A stretch of DNA of 64,000 nucleotides from Silene latifolia (lineage: Eukaryota > Streptophyta > Magnoliopsida > Caryophyllales > Caryophyllaceae), in the NCBI RefSeq assembly GCF_048544455.1, contig NC_133529.1, positions 42,633,456 through 42,697,455 of the forward strand, written 5' to 3'. Shown here in pieces: positions 12,958 through 24,300 of the stretch; position 1 is the stretch's first letter; every line of letters starts with the position of its first letter. The position numbers were made by a program, and so were the translations under genes. The notes beneath the pieces were generated by a model. The model was given only the letters and a program-made list of their open reading frames with translations. It made no database searches and had not been told where the DNA came from.

Positions 12958-14095
12958 GACACCAGAAGATGTAGTCAACTTGGTCTTCCAAGAATCACCG
13001 AAGCTAAGTAATCTTATTACTTTCTCAGACGAAGATTTGCCACCTTTTGGCGCTAGTCTCAATTTATCTCTTTACATCACTGTCATTTGTCTAAAGAAGA
13101 ACGTGCCAATGACCTTGGTAGATGATGGCTCCGCGGTCAACGTCATACCCCTCAAAACGGCATACAAATTAGGCATGAAAGAGTCAGATTGGACCCCTAC
13201 CAATCAAGGTGTGCGTGCATATGATGGTACACGACGAAAGGTGGTAGGACTTGCTAACCTAACCATAGCCACAGGGCCAATTGAGAGGAAGGTTAACTTC
13301 CAAATAGTGGACATTGAAGCTTCCTTCAACATACTTCTAGGAAGACCTTGGATTCACGCTTCCAAAGCAGTGACATCCACCCTTCATCAAAAGATCAAGA
13401 TCCCACTAAATGGCAAAGTGATGACGATCACTTCGTCACCCATCAAGACAATAATCGAAAAGAAGTCGAACAATCAAGTCCTTGCAGATCCAGTATATGA
13501 ACTTGGGGGCTTCCAAAGCATAAGTGTCATAGAAAGGGAATTAGCACCCTTATACTATGATCCCTACTCCAACTTGGTGGTCAACCACATACTCAAATCT
13601 CAGGGATACTTCCCTGGAATGCCTTTGAACCCTACTCGAAGAAACACCTTCGCACCATACAAGGAAGGCAACTCAAAGAGAATACCACTTGGACTAGGGT
13701 ACAAACCCACTAAAGAGGAGGTCCTCGAAATGCTCGCTCAAGTCCAAAACTGTAAGTACGTAGAAGTCCAAATGCGACCCTATCTCCCCACCCTAAATGG
13801 GTACTTTGTTAAAGAAGGAAGTCTAGAACTCTTTCACGGTTTTCCCGAGCCTTGGCATTATCTCGAGAGGAAGCTAGCTGGAATCGAGATCTTTCACGAT
13901 TGCTACTTCATCCCTCCAGAAACGGTTCCTACCGTCAAAACTCGTCAAGCACCTTGCTTAGACGAACAAGCTGTTAGTCTATTGTTCGGAGAAGATCGAT
14001 TTGTTAGAGCCGCGCAGGATGAGATCATTACCATGATACTTCAAGACGATCGCTTTAACCCCACCGCGTTAATCACAGAAACTAACGCGAGTTAG
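12958..14095 (+). pseudogene. PR: Tat aspartic protease and linker
   Basis: The frame 12929-14095 contains the retropepsin active-site region MTLVDDGSAVNVIP, where Tat proteases usually read DNGSA-NV; Asp and Gly-Ser are kept. ILLGRPWIHA follows about 70 residues later, typical of this family. The protease would cut the Gag-Pol polyprotein. The C-terminal half (from PVYELGGFQS) is the usual linker to RT. The frame closes at 14093-14095, before RT. Confidence 0.8.
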
Positions 14096-14552
14096 CAGAA
14101 AGGATGGAGAAAGTCAATCAAGTGGACCAACAATCAAGGAAGACTCTTCAAGCTCACCCTTTGGAGAAGGAGAGATGTTCAAAGGAGAACCGGAAGATGA
14201 TGAATCGAGTCGAGTCGGAGTCGAGTCGGAGTCTAGAGAAGTCATTAGGGAGTCTCCTCCGTCGTCATCCCATTCCCTCTGTTTCTCCTAGCTTAGCCTC
14301 GAGTAGTCACGGTAGTTCGGGAAATGTCCCAACCATTGTCCCTTTGCCGCCATGTGACCATGGATCGATGGCTTCTTTGTTTCAATTTTACTCAAACCTT
14401 AATATGAATAAATCGGGTTCGCTTACTCTTTGTGTTATCTTGAGTGCAATTGTGCATTTACGATGATACCGAGGATGACCAAGACCCGGACTCAATCGAA
14501 ATACCTCCCTACGTAGCCAAAGAAATACTACAGAAAGGGAAGGGTGACTAGT
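14096..14552 (+). pseudogene. Protease-RT spacer of the Tat element
   Basis: Spacer coding in broken frames. 14104-14466 encodes a Ser/Lys-rich stretch ending NLNMNKSGSLTLCVILSAIV. A different frame from about 14463 gives an acidic DDTEDDQDPDSIEIPPYVA run, as in other Tat polyproteins just before RT. Ogre-type elements have an intron near here, but I see no convincing splice pair. Confidence 0.55.
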
Positions 14553-15690
14553 AATAGAGGACACCGAACCCATCAACGTAGGAACCGAACTAGAACCCCA
14601 AGAACTTAGGATAGGGACCACCTTGAGCTCTACCGAAAGGGCCGATTTAATAGACCTCCTAAACGAGTTCAAAGACGTTTTCGCTTGGTCCTACAAGGAC
14701 ATGCCAGGGATCGACAGGGATATCGCCGAACATAGAATCCCGATTAAGCCAGGTTTCAAGCCTGTAAAACAGAAGCTTCGACGAATGAGGACGGAATGGG
14801 CTCTCAAGATTAAGGAAGAAGTTGACAAGCAATTCAAAGCCGGGTTCATCAAAGTTTCCGAGTATTCTGACTGGGTAGCCAACATAGTACCTATACCCAA
14901 AAAGGATGAGAGAATCCGTGTTTGTGTTGATTTTAGGGACTTAAACAAAGCCGATCCTAAAGATGACTTCCTCTACCACACATCGACATATTGGTGGACA
15001 CATCGTGGACCACGCATTACTATCCTTCATGGATGGATACGCGGGTTATAACCAAATCAAGATGGCCATAGAAGACATGCATAAGACCGCCTTTGTCACT
15101 CAATGGGGAACCTATTGCTATACGGTCATACCGTTTGGATTGATCAACGCCGGAGCTACATATCAACGCACCGCAACTACACTCCTACATGACATGATGC
15201 ACAAAGAATTTGAGGTATACGTAGACGACATGATTGTAAAATCCAAGGATAGAGAGGGACATATTGCGAACCTTCGCAAATTTTTCGCAAGGCTACGAAA
15301 GTACAACATGAGGCTCAATCCTCAGAAATGCACATTCGGAGTAACGTCTGGCAAACTCCTGGGATACGTCGTTAGCCAACGAGGTATAGAAATAGACCCT
15401 TCCAAGATCAAGGCGCTGATCGAAATGCCACAACCTCAAACAGAAAAAGAAGTCAGAGGATTCCTGGGAAAAGTGCAATATATAAGTCGATTCATATCGA
15501 AACTCACCATGATTTGTGAGCCTATCTTCAAGAAGCTCAAGAAAACAGACCACACCATGTGGGATAATGATTGTCAAAAGGCATTTGACCGAATCAAAGA
15601 AATATTGGCCAAACCACCAGTGCTCATGCCACCTCAACGAGATCAACCTCTTGGTTTATATCTCACGGAATGGCAAAAACGACCATGGGT
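14553..15690 (+). pseudogene. RT: Tat reverse transcriptase
   Basis: Two frames joined by a shift near 14975. The first (to 15051) has WSYKDMPGID, the fingers region and VCVDFRDLNKA. The second (14963-15700) has FMDGYAGYNQIKM, the PFGLINAGATYQR block and the catalytic YVDDMIVKS. The thumb/connection LGYVVSQRGIEIDPSKIKAL and a WDNDCQKAFDRIKE stretch follow. RT copies element RNA into cDNA. Catalytic aspartates are intact; the frameshift is the defect. The frame ends inside the first RNase H, where another shift occurs near 15690. Confidence 0.9.
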
Positions 15691-16569
15691 GCCATGCTAG
15701 CTCAAACTGTAGGAAGTGAAGAAAGGGCTATCTACTACCTTAGTAAGAAGTTCTTGGAGTACGAGTGCAAATACTCACAACTCGAAAAGACATGCCTCGC
15801 TCTTGTGTGGGCGACGAAGAAGCTACGCCATTACATGCTTAGCTACTTCGTCAAAATATACTCCAAAATGGATCCAGTCAAATACCTCTTCGAGAAACCC
15901 GTCCTCAATGGACGCCTAGCAAGATGGACCTTGATGCTCTCAGAATTCGATCTCAAATACGTGCCTCTGAAAGTAATAATAGGTCGTGCCGTTGCCGAAT
16001 TCTTCGCAGAAAATTCCATTAATGATGCACAAATAATAAATACCTGGTCATTTCCAGACGAGGATATACTCCAAACTGATGTAGACTCCTGGGACCTTTA
16101 CTTTGATGGAGCGTCAAACTTAAGAGGATTTGGAATAGGAGTGTTGCTCATTTATCCTGAAGGTGAGTATACACCAATCTCTGTCAAACTCGACTTCGAG
16201 GTGACAAATAACGCTGCAGAATACGAAGCTTATCTAATTGGACTACAAGCGGCAGTGAGCGTAGGCATTAAGAACCTCCGAGTACATGGGGATTCATCCC
16301 TGATCATCAATCAAGTTACGGGATCTTGGAAAATTCGACGCGAAAGCTTAGCACCATACCAAGCTAGAATAGACCAATTTGCCCAATTCTTTGATCACGT
16401 GACATATCTACACCTACCTCGGGAAGAAAATCAATTTGCAGATGCTCTTGCAAAACTTGCGTCTTTGATTAATATGCCAGATGACATGGTGGAAATGCCT
16501 TTGTGCATCGAACGATGGTCGGAGCCAACTTATGTACACCAAATCACCGATGAAGAGGAAATCGCGTAG
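15670..16569 (+). pseudogene. RH: Tat RNase H plus second (archaeal-type) RNase H
   Basis: The N-terminal 120 residues complete the ordinary gypsy RNase H (MGAMLAQ, AIYYLSKKFLEYE, YSQLEKTCLALVWA). After a linker comes a second RNase H domain from about 16090: YFDGASNLRGFGIGVLL, NNAAEYEAYLIGLQ, VHGDSSLIINQV and EENQFADALAKLAS, with the D, E, D, D catalytic set visible. A duplicated RNase H of this type is diagnostic of the Tat/Ogre lineage. A TAG at 16567-16569 stops the frame; integrase continues in the same frame after it, so this is a nonsense mutation, not a boundary. Confidence 0.9.
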
Positions 16570-17823
16570 GAACCCTGGTTCCAAGCAATTATAAATTTCA
16601 AGCTCAACGGTACCTATCCACCGGATTTGGACAAGAGGGGACAACGTGCTATACGCCTACTAGCTTCCCAATACGTTCTCATGCAAGGAGAGTTATACAA
16701 AAGAACACCTCTTGGTGTAATCCTACGTTGCCTTGATCATTCACAGGCACGAAAGGTGATGGAAGAAGTCCACGATGGAGAATGCGGTCCTCACATGAGT
16801 GGGCCCATGATGCCAAAGAAAATCACACGTCTGGGATATTATTGGACCACAATGGAATCCGATTGCATCAAATACGTAAGACATTGCCACAATTGCCAAA
16901 TCTTCGGGAATGTACAACATATCCCTCCTTCATTGCTCTATACGATGACCTCTCCCTGGCCATTTTCTGCCTGGGGAATTGACATAATTGGGAAGATAAC
17001 ACCAGCCGGAACAGGAGGTCACTGTTTCATCCTAGTGGCGATCGACTATTTCACCAACTGGGTAGATGCGGCTTCCTACACTAGTCTCACGGCTAAAAAT
17101 GTGGCAAAGTTCATACAAAACATCATTATCTGTCGATACGGTTGCCCACATGAGATCATTAGTGATAATGGATCACATTTCCAAGTGGAGACTGAGCAAT
17201 TGCTAGCCAAGTACAAAATTAGGCATCACCACTCTTCGCCCTATAGACCACAGACTAACGGCGCGGTAGAAGCAGCAAACAAAAACGTTGTCACAATTCT
17301 CAAGAAACTGATTGACAACTATCGAGATTGGCCAAGCAAGATACCCTTTGCTTTGTGGGGATATCATACATCTGTTAGGACGCCCACTGGGGCTACCCCT
17401 TTCTATTTGACTTACGACATGGAAGCTGTACAACCAGTCGAGCTAGAGGTATCATCTTTGCGTATTCTACTCGAAAGTCAAATCCCAGAAGCCGATTGGA
17501 AGAGGGATAGATATGAAGAACTCATCCTCCTGGATGAACGTAGGCTACGCGCCTTGAATAATGTCCAAACATATCAAGCACGTATCAAACGAGGTTTCAA
17601 CAAAAGGGTTAAGCCAAGGAACATCAAGGAAGGAGACTTAGTACTCAAATCGGTTAGAGCTCTTTTACCTGTTGAACCACGGGGAAAATTCAAACCTAAT
17701 TGGGCCGGACCATTTCTAGTCAAGTCCATACTCCCAGGGGGTGCGGTTAGAATCACATACCTAGACGGGAATGAGTTTTCCAACCCAACAAACCTTGACC
17801 AACTAAAACGGTACTATGCCTAG
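16570..17823 (+). pseudogene. INT: Tat integrase
   Basis: In the same frame as the RNase H, after the nonsense codon. The zinc-binding N-terminus is HDGECGPHMSG ... CIKYVRHCHNCQ. The DDE core shows WGIDIIGKI, ISDNGSHF and YRPQTNGAVEAANKN, so all three acidic residues are present. A GPF/Y-type C-terminus reads WAGPFLVKSILPGG. No chromodomain follows, as expected for Tat. The protein would insert cDNA into chromosomes. The domain is open from the stop at 16569 to TAG 17821-17823; its loss of function here comes from the upstream breaks. Confidence 0.9.
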
Positions 17824-18356
17824 AATAGGAACAAAAACTCGCCTCGCGTAACCTCACGTGTCGCTCTTGTGGCACTAAATAAACGGCCCCTGGCCAAGCT
17901 GAAATAAGCTAATGTCACTTTGCTCTTGCATTCCGACTATTTGTCATCCTCATATCATCAAATAAACTAAATCTACACCTTCAGAGTAAGCAAAAGCTCA
18001 TGCTTATTTTCTAAGTTCATCACAAGCTCTTGCTTTGAACAATTATTCTTTTACATTTACTCGAACTACGCGCAAGGGTTTGATTTCATTTTTAATGAAT
18101 ACGTAGGCAATCCTTTATAGGATACAACCCATTATTTTTAAAATGTAAATAGAAGGACATTTGCATTGCATTTGGAATTCGACAAGAATAATAAATAGAA
18201 AATCACAACGGTTTCATAACCATTTAACCTTTTTTATTTCATTCGTTTTCTTATAATAGTACGCTACATAATAAAAATAGGCTAGGATTCTAAAATCCCC
18301 ACCTTTTTATTACAACAATAATAATAATAATAATAAATAATAAATAAGGACTCAGG
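17824..18356. other. Non-coding spacer between integrase and antisense gene 1
   Basis: AT-rich, with no supported ORF. It contains an (AAT)n microsatellite at about 18313-18347. It serves as 3' flank for both the sense gag-pol and the antisense gene that ends at 18357. Confidence 0.6.
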
Positions 18357-19873
18357 CTATTCCTCCATCTTCCCTTTGCCCTTGTCATTTTTGTCATATT
18401 TCTTGTCACGACCTCGAGCCGGACGCTCTTGCGCCACTTCGGACCTAATCACCAACGGTCTTTCTCGAGGCCTAGACTTCCCATTCTTGCCAGTCACCAT
18501 CTCTACGACAGGAGAGGTCTTCGGTTTCTTCGAAGGATGAACGACTCGAAACCCGGCTTCTTCCTCTCCCTCAGTCAAATGCTTTTCTTTCTCTTTTTCC
18601 ATCTCGTGCACCTTGTACTCAACGGGCTCGCGCTTCCTCAATCTCTCGCGCTCTTCCGGAGTAGTAGCTTTCCTCCATCACAGATAAGAATCCGACACCC
18701 ATAAGGCATTAGCAGAAGAGTTCAAGAACCATACATTTCTTTGGGCCCATTTAATGGCCCACTCCTTCTTGACTCTCTGTAGTAAGCGCCACAGCAGTCT
18801 GCGGGACGATATCAAGCTTCGGGATTGTCTGTTTTAGTCCAACTTGTCTCATCAGCCTTTCCGGGAAAATGCACACCATAAATTCCAAGCCAGGAATGCG
18901 CACGGACCGAGTAGGATCCAAAGAAGACACTCCAGTGACAGATTTGAGATGCCACCATGGTACAATCCACCTAATCAACGGGCCATCGTCACTCTTCAGT
19001 TTGTTCTCCCAATAATTGCAGACTCGGGTGAAGTCCACCATGTAAAGCCTGGTCCTCATCGCAATTGAACGAGCATGATAAGAAGGAACATGAACTGGGG
19101 GCTCGATCAATCGAAGTCGTTCCATAAGCCAGAACTACCAAAAGCGGGTATTAGAAAAAAAAAACGAAGAAAAAAAAAAAAAAAAAAAACGAAGAAAAAA
19201 AAAGAAAAAAAAAATGAAAAGAGAAGAAAAGTTCTTTTACCTGCAGAATGACGGGACTTCACAAATACGGTAGGTCGCGATTGGCTTTCCTATTATCTAA
19301 GCCCAAAAGGATCTCACCTAGACATAAACAAGCTGGGCTCCTGCGCAGCTCCATTTGCTCAACAAGGCCCAGAAGACGGGGATCACCTCTCAAGTCTTCA
19401 TCAACATGCCCTTGGAAGACATACACGTGCAACAAGCAAAACCCAAATGCCCTTCGCCTGGCAACATAAGAAACGGTGGGGTCAGCCCTGTTAATAAATC
19501 GGTCAATGAAGTCCAACATTCGCACTCCCTTCGAGGTCACTAAACGGTCCACCTCAAGTCTAGTCAACCCAAGCAAGTCTCTAAATTTGCTCTTGTACCC
19601 TTGCGAAGTAGAAGGAATGGCAGGCAAGTGTTCGGGGTCCCACCCACCAATCGCAGCAATTTCTTCAGGAAATGGGCAAATATCGCCTCCGGGGAACGCA
19701 AAAACATGGTAATTCGGGTCCCAATAATTAAGACAAGCATCCAAGAACGGTTTGACAACCTTGATAAGCTTCAAACTCAGCAATGATCCAAGATTATAGG
19801 CGCCCATATCATATTTCTCCATGTTGGAAAATTCGTTGGTCCATTCTTTTAAGCGAACCTCTAAAGTATTCAT
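18357..19873 (-). pseudogene. Antisense gene 1: DUF7745/PMD-like protein, two exons, broken
   Basis: Exon 1 (19241-19873) starts MNTLEVRLKEW and has the FWDP-like block CLNYWDPNYHVFAFPGG followed by CPFPEEIAAIGGW, as in plant DUF7745/plant-mobile-domain-like proteins. An intron at 19135-19240 has a GTAAAA donor, a long pyrimidine tract and a GGTAG acceptor. Exon 2 (18357-19134) opens FWLMERLRLIEPP, has IRWIVPWWHLKSV and RLMRQVGLKQTIPKL, and ends in a Lys/Glu-rich tail. Breaks: an in-frame TGA at 19259-19261 just before the donor, a frameshift near 18770 and a stop near 18680. A TATA box precedes it. Extra ORFs of this kind, often antisense, are known in Tat elements; their role is unknown. 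Confidence 0.7.
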
Positions 19874-19957
19874 GATGAAGGATTATTTTGAGAGTTTTAT
19901 GTAATAAGACGAAGAAGAGAAGGAAGGTTTGTGTGAAAAAAAGCTCCATCGACGTCT

Positions 19958-19966
19958 CTATTTATA
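19958..19966 (-). promoter_or_regulatory. TATA box of antisense gene 1
   Basis: On the minus strand this reads TATAAATAG, identical to the LTR TATA, 85 bp before the ATG at 19873. About 40 bp further upstream is a GC-rich module (20007-20069). Confidence 0.6.
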
Positions 19967-20006
19967 CAAATTTCTGTTTCAAAAATCCGCCAGAACGGAA
20001 CCACCT

Positions 20007-20069
20007 GGGAACAGGCGCCACCTGCTGCGCCTCTTCAAAGGGACGCAGCTCATGCTGCGCCTCTTCTTC
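20007..20069. repeat. GC-rich module upstream of antisense gene 1
   Basis: Two units: ACAGGCGCCACCTGCTGCGC and GGACGCAGCTCATGCTGCGC, each followed by CTCTTC. They match the LTR modules in sequence and pairing. Here they lie just upstream of the antisense TATA box. Confidence 0.65.
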
Positions 20070-20723
20070 AGCTTAACTTCTGTGATTTTCCGCGTTGGAT
20101 CTTTCCTAATTCCTCGACGAATAATTTCCTATTCCTACGGGTTATTATTTTGGTAAATACGTGGAAGTTACCATATTTCGGGTTTCCTAACTTCCGCGGG
20201 CACGCATTTCGAGACGACATCGTCATTTTCGTCATTTTACCACACTTGTACATAATCATTTTAGGAAATAATTCTCATTTCGATTTAAATTTATTTCATT
20301 TCTTTTTTTAATCATCTCATTTATAACTTATAGATTTCTATTTTTTCCTTTTTTTAGGGGGTAACCCTCCCTAACGTCCGGTCATTTCCGGCAAATTTTT
20401 TGCATTCTTTTGAGTCACTCGTTTTGCGCTAATTCAGGCCATGTATATATACAAATGTATGTTTTGCGTGATTTCTATGTAAATTTAGGCGGCATGACGG
20501 CGTAAACCGTCATCTACCAAACTTGTTCAAAGCTAACCTGCAGATACAAGCAACGCAACCAAACAGCAAAGGCACTCAAGCCATCTTATATACAACCAAA
20601 AAGGGAAATGTACAACAAACCGGGGGCTCGAGCCCCAAACAAAGTCCAGAATATTCAAAATGAAGGTCCAAAATGTACAAATGTGCAAAATACGGCCAAC
20701 AAACAAACAAAAACTAAACAAAG
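20070..20723. other. Spacer between the two antisense genes
   Basis: AT-rich, no supported ORF. It forms the 3' flank of antisense gene 2 and the distal promoter side of antisense gene 1. The minus-strand frame 20533-20874 overlaps the last PMD exon in the wrong frame and is not a gene. Confidence 0.5.
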
Positions 20724-23237
20724 CTACTGCTGGTCGCCCTCCAGCTCCGCAACTCTTGCCGCAAGAGCAGCAATCTCGGCGTCTCGAACCTCGAGCTCCC
20801 TCAACAAGCGAGCAGTCTCTTCCCGAGACTGAGCCAACTCTCGCTCCAGCTCGCGGTCCCCTTGTAAACAACAAAATTGGCTCATGTCAATCATTCCAAG
20901 AAATTACAAGAAAAGTTGGAAAATCAAAATTCAAAAATAAAACAGGCACAAGGTTCATACCTGACGGCCTCGACCACCGACAAGTGCCTCAACGGCAGTA
21001 GCTCGCAGCCGGTTGGCCACCCTCCATAACGCCACAAACCAAGATGGCGAAACCTGCATTTTCATAAAAAGAAGTTCTCAATAATTGGACAAACTCAATC
21101 AAATGTGTTCTTACACGAAAATTACACAAAATTATAGGCTCACCCTCCGAATCAGATGCTGCCATTCGTCCAGGCCAGCATCCGTCACCGCCACGTCAAA
21201 GTCACGCAACTCGGAGATCGTCGTCCTCCCGGTCGCGTCAGTATACTCGAGGGTCTCGGGGTACTCTGGGGGCTCGATGCCCGCCGCTCAACCTCCTGCA
21301 AAACCAAATATTTCTCATTAATCGGTGATCTTTCATCGTAGTTTCAAAACCAAGTAAAGAAGAAGAGTAGAGATACTCACCACTACCGGCCAGTATGCCA
21401 ACCTCCCGTAGAGGAACGCCGAGTAGTCCTCGCCAAGAAAAAGGAGGGCGTCACCACCGACGCCAGCCAAGTCAGCCTCCCTCTCTACCTCAGAAGGCTC
21501 CTTGAACATCGTCCTAGGAGGATCGACGGGAACCGTCAACACGTCCTGACAGCACTGACGAGCCAAGCGCTCGCCCAAGTACCACACATGACCCATCGAC
21601 GTCCTCAACAGCAGTCGGCTCGAGCTCCTAGGTCGAAGGACCTCAGCCACAAAAGGAGGCGCTCCAGCGTACTCCGCCCAAGGCCTGGGCACCCACTGGG
21701 ACAAGATAAACAAAGGAATCATTCTTATAATCAAAAGAAATATAGAAGCAAATGAATATAAGTGAGATGCTTACGTTGTCTAGCTGAAGAGCGTTCACGT
21801 CCCGCCGGTAGACACCGTGAGAAGAATGCTTGCTCTTCGTCCTGCATATCACCCAATCCCTCACCACGGGATAGGCCTTCTCCAGCGGCTTCGTCCTCTT
21901 GGGCGCGAGGCCCGGGAAGTAGAAGTACACCCACGCCTGTAAAGCAATATAGTTAATAACGATCTTTCGTGATTTGACAAAGAAGAAAATTGATTTTAAG
22001 TCTCAATGAAGGTTCATACCTCCAACAGTAGTCCAGGTTCGACACCGCCAAAAGAAGTCCCCTTCTCCATCAACTCCGGACGAACCATGGCCCTCATGAA
22101 GCGGATGAGGACTGCAAAACCAGCAGTGACCCAGTCCCAACGCCCTAGGGAGCTCAGGTCAGAAAGGAAGGGAAGAAGCTTCGTCGATGACCTCTCGCCC
22201 TTGTCTCCGAGGTAAATCGAAGACATAAACCACGAGCCACGGACGAGCCCTCTCGCTTTCATTTTGTCACCAGACGGGGAGGAGGAGCCGTCTCCCTCCC
22301 GTCAATCGTCACCAGCGCCGGATCTTTCCCGCAAAGTAGTCTCGAACGTAGGTGTCTTTGGGCACCAAACCCGGCACTGTGACAGCCCTCGGCGATAAGT
22401 TCCAGCCGATCAACCTCCTAGCCCCGTCCGAGTCCACCCTCATGGCAGTCTCCGGCCACTCCACAGCCTCAGGCCCGCACGACAGACCATAAATCATACC
22501 GTAGTCCTCCAGAGTAACTCCCACCTCACCAAAAGGCATGTGAAACGTGGAAGTCGTATCCCAGAATCGGTCCAAGAAAGCGCGGACCAGGCTAAGGTTG
22601 GCCCGCAGCTTCCTCTTCGCGATATCCCTCAAGGCCTGCACCAAGGCACCGAACGCTCGATCATGGCGCGCTCCTCCGCCGACAGCCGCTCGTAGCACTC
22701 CATCGCTGTCGTGTAGCCCGAGAACGACCTGATGTTCCCGGCCTCCTATTGTGATTTGAAACAAAAGTTATCTTTAGTTTTTTCGAATAAAAATTGGAGG
22801 AGATATAAACAAATAAACGAAAGAAGGTGGGTGATGAGTAGTGAATTCCTATTTACCAAGCTCTTCACCTTCCTGTAGGACAGGTGACCCTCTGCGGCCC
22901 ATAGCAAGTGCCTACTCTCCCAAGTCTCAGCCCACGCGGGAGCTCCTCTCAGCTGACGACCTCCTCATCCAACGTTGGCCCGTCTCGGGGCCTCCTCCTC
23001 CTCAACAGCCTCCTCCTCATGGATCTCGTCCCCAGCAGCCATCACCGTGACGGTGAAGGCCTGCTCCAAAGCCTCCTCGACAACAGCAGCGTCTATCTCC
23101 ATGGGAGTCCTCCCAGAAGTAGAAGCCTCATCACCTGCAACATTAAAGCAAATTTAGGCCGCGTCACGTGATGACGAGCCTTGGTTAAGGGATTTTCGAG
23201 CCTTTTGGAAGCCCTGAAACCGCTCTTTTCTCGCCAT
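20724..23237 (-). pseudogene. Antisense gene 2: plant mobile domain (PMD) protein with about seven exons
   Basis: Exons read on the minus strand with canonical GT-AG borders: 22857-23237, 22020-22745, 21775-21936, 21382-21695, 21144-21295, 20961-21053, 20724-20860. Exon 1 starts MARKERFQGF and has an acidic Glu-rich stretch. Exon 2 holds the PMD core: TTSTFHMPFGEVGVTLEDYG, then KLLPFLSDLSSLGRWDWVTA. Exon 3 gives AWVYFYFPGLAPKR; exon 4 gives HVWYLGERLARQ. The last exon is a heptad-like coiled coil (RELERELAQSREETARLLRE) ending TAG. Frameshifts lie near 22700, 22310 and 22260, and a stop lies in exon 1. PMD proteins include MAIN/MAIL-type silencing factors and transposon-borne forms. The function here is not known. 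Confidence 0.7.
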
Positions 23238-24187
23238 CTTTTCACAAAACCAAACACTCATGTGTTAATTTGGGTCAAGTCAAGCCTAATTTGAAGCCTA
23301 GTCTTGGGTTCGAGTCGAAATTTCGGCAGCATTTCGTTATAACGGCGATTATGCCTTAGAAAAGTATCCTGAAAAAGCTGTCACAAACCAAAATTCCGAG
23401 ATGGTAGGAAGTTTACCCATCATCCAAGGATCCCAAATATCAATTTTCATCACAAATGGACAATCCTAAGGCTATTTTCGAAGCAATTTACGGTTTAGCT
23501 GTGAAACCGTCTCAAATTCACTCAAGGGCTCAAAACTCAACGAAAATTCAAAACAAATGCATGGTTATGTTCCTTATATTACCAATTACCCGTTTCTAAT
23601 GTCAATTTGACAAGGCAAATGCATTTGGGGGAAAGCCCCAAATTTTCGATTGATTGGGTCATAAACCCTAATTTTTTCGATCCAAAATTGAACAAGTACG
23701 GAAGATTAATGCAAGAATGAGACGCATACCTTGATTAGTCATGATTAATTCAAGCTTTTGGATCAAACCTTGGCGTAAATGGTTAAGATTTGAGAGAGAA
23801 AGAGAGGATTTATGTTTCGAATAAATGAACACAACCCCTCTGTTTATCGCGTTTTTACGCAGAAAAAACGCTTTGGGGAACAGACGCAGCAGGCGCTGCG
23901 CCTATTCCAAGAGACACAGCTCTTGCTGTTCCTCTTCCTGGTGTTCCCTCCATACGAGTTTTCAAAAATACGTTATGAGTTCGTTATTTGTGGGCCCATC
24001 TTTAGTGCGCCTCTTCCCCGATGCTATTTTATTCTTTTGGTCCGTGTGACGATTATCTTTCGTTCCGGCCCGCATTCCTAAGCCAACAGCAGACTATTAC
24101 ACATTATTTATTGCTTCCAAGACCCTTACTTGTCACAACGAGCATTTATTCCTTCACAGGTGTTTCGACACGCCTTCATTATTTTTT
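23238..24187. other. Upstream region of antisense gene 2
   Basis: No supported ORF. On the minus strand it should hold the promoter and 5' leader of the PMD gene. A weak TATA-like GATAAACAG is at 23840-23848, with a GC-rich module (23875-23942) just upstream of it, repeating the layout seen at antisense gene 1 and in the LTR. Confidence 0.5.
23875..23942. repeat. GC-rich module upstream of antisense gene 2
   Basis: GGAACAGACGCAGCAGGCGC is followed by TGCGCCTATTCC and a second, more decayed unit ending CTCTTCCTGG. It is the closest internal match to the LTR copy at 8314-8380. Confidence 0.65.
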
Positions 24188-24300
24188 CCCCAACGAGAGT
24201 AAGCGGATAGACTTTCCCTCTCGAGACATGGAGATTAATTCCCGATTATGTTCCCAACGAGAGTAAGCGGATAGACTTTCCCTCTCGAGACATGGAGATC
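24188..24300. repeat. Tandem duplication with 65-bp period
   Basis: A 48-bp block (CCCAACGAGAGTAAGCGGAT and onward, to GAGACATGGAGAT) occurs at 24188-24235 and again at 24253-24300. It lies in the region upstream of the 3' LTR of the Tat element. No coding frame uses it. Confidence 0.8.

Noticed and set aside
14104..14466. Independent gene between PR and RT
   Set aside because: Its end matches the linker seen in Tat polyproteins, so it is part of broken pol.
18429..18704. Plus-strand frame opposite antisense gene 1
   Set aside because: Shadow of the Lys/Glu-rich tail of the antisense gene.
20533..20874. 113-codon minus-strand frame
   Set aside because: Overlaps the last PMD exon in the wrong frame; the coiled-coil frame there ends at 20724.
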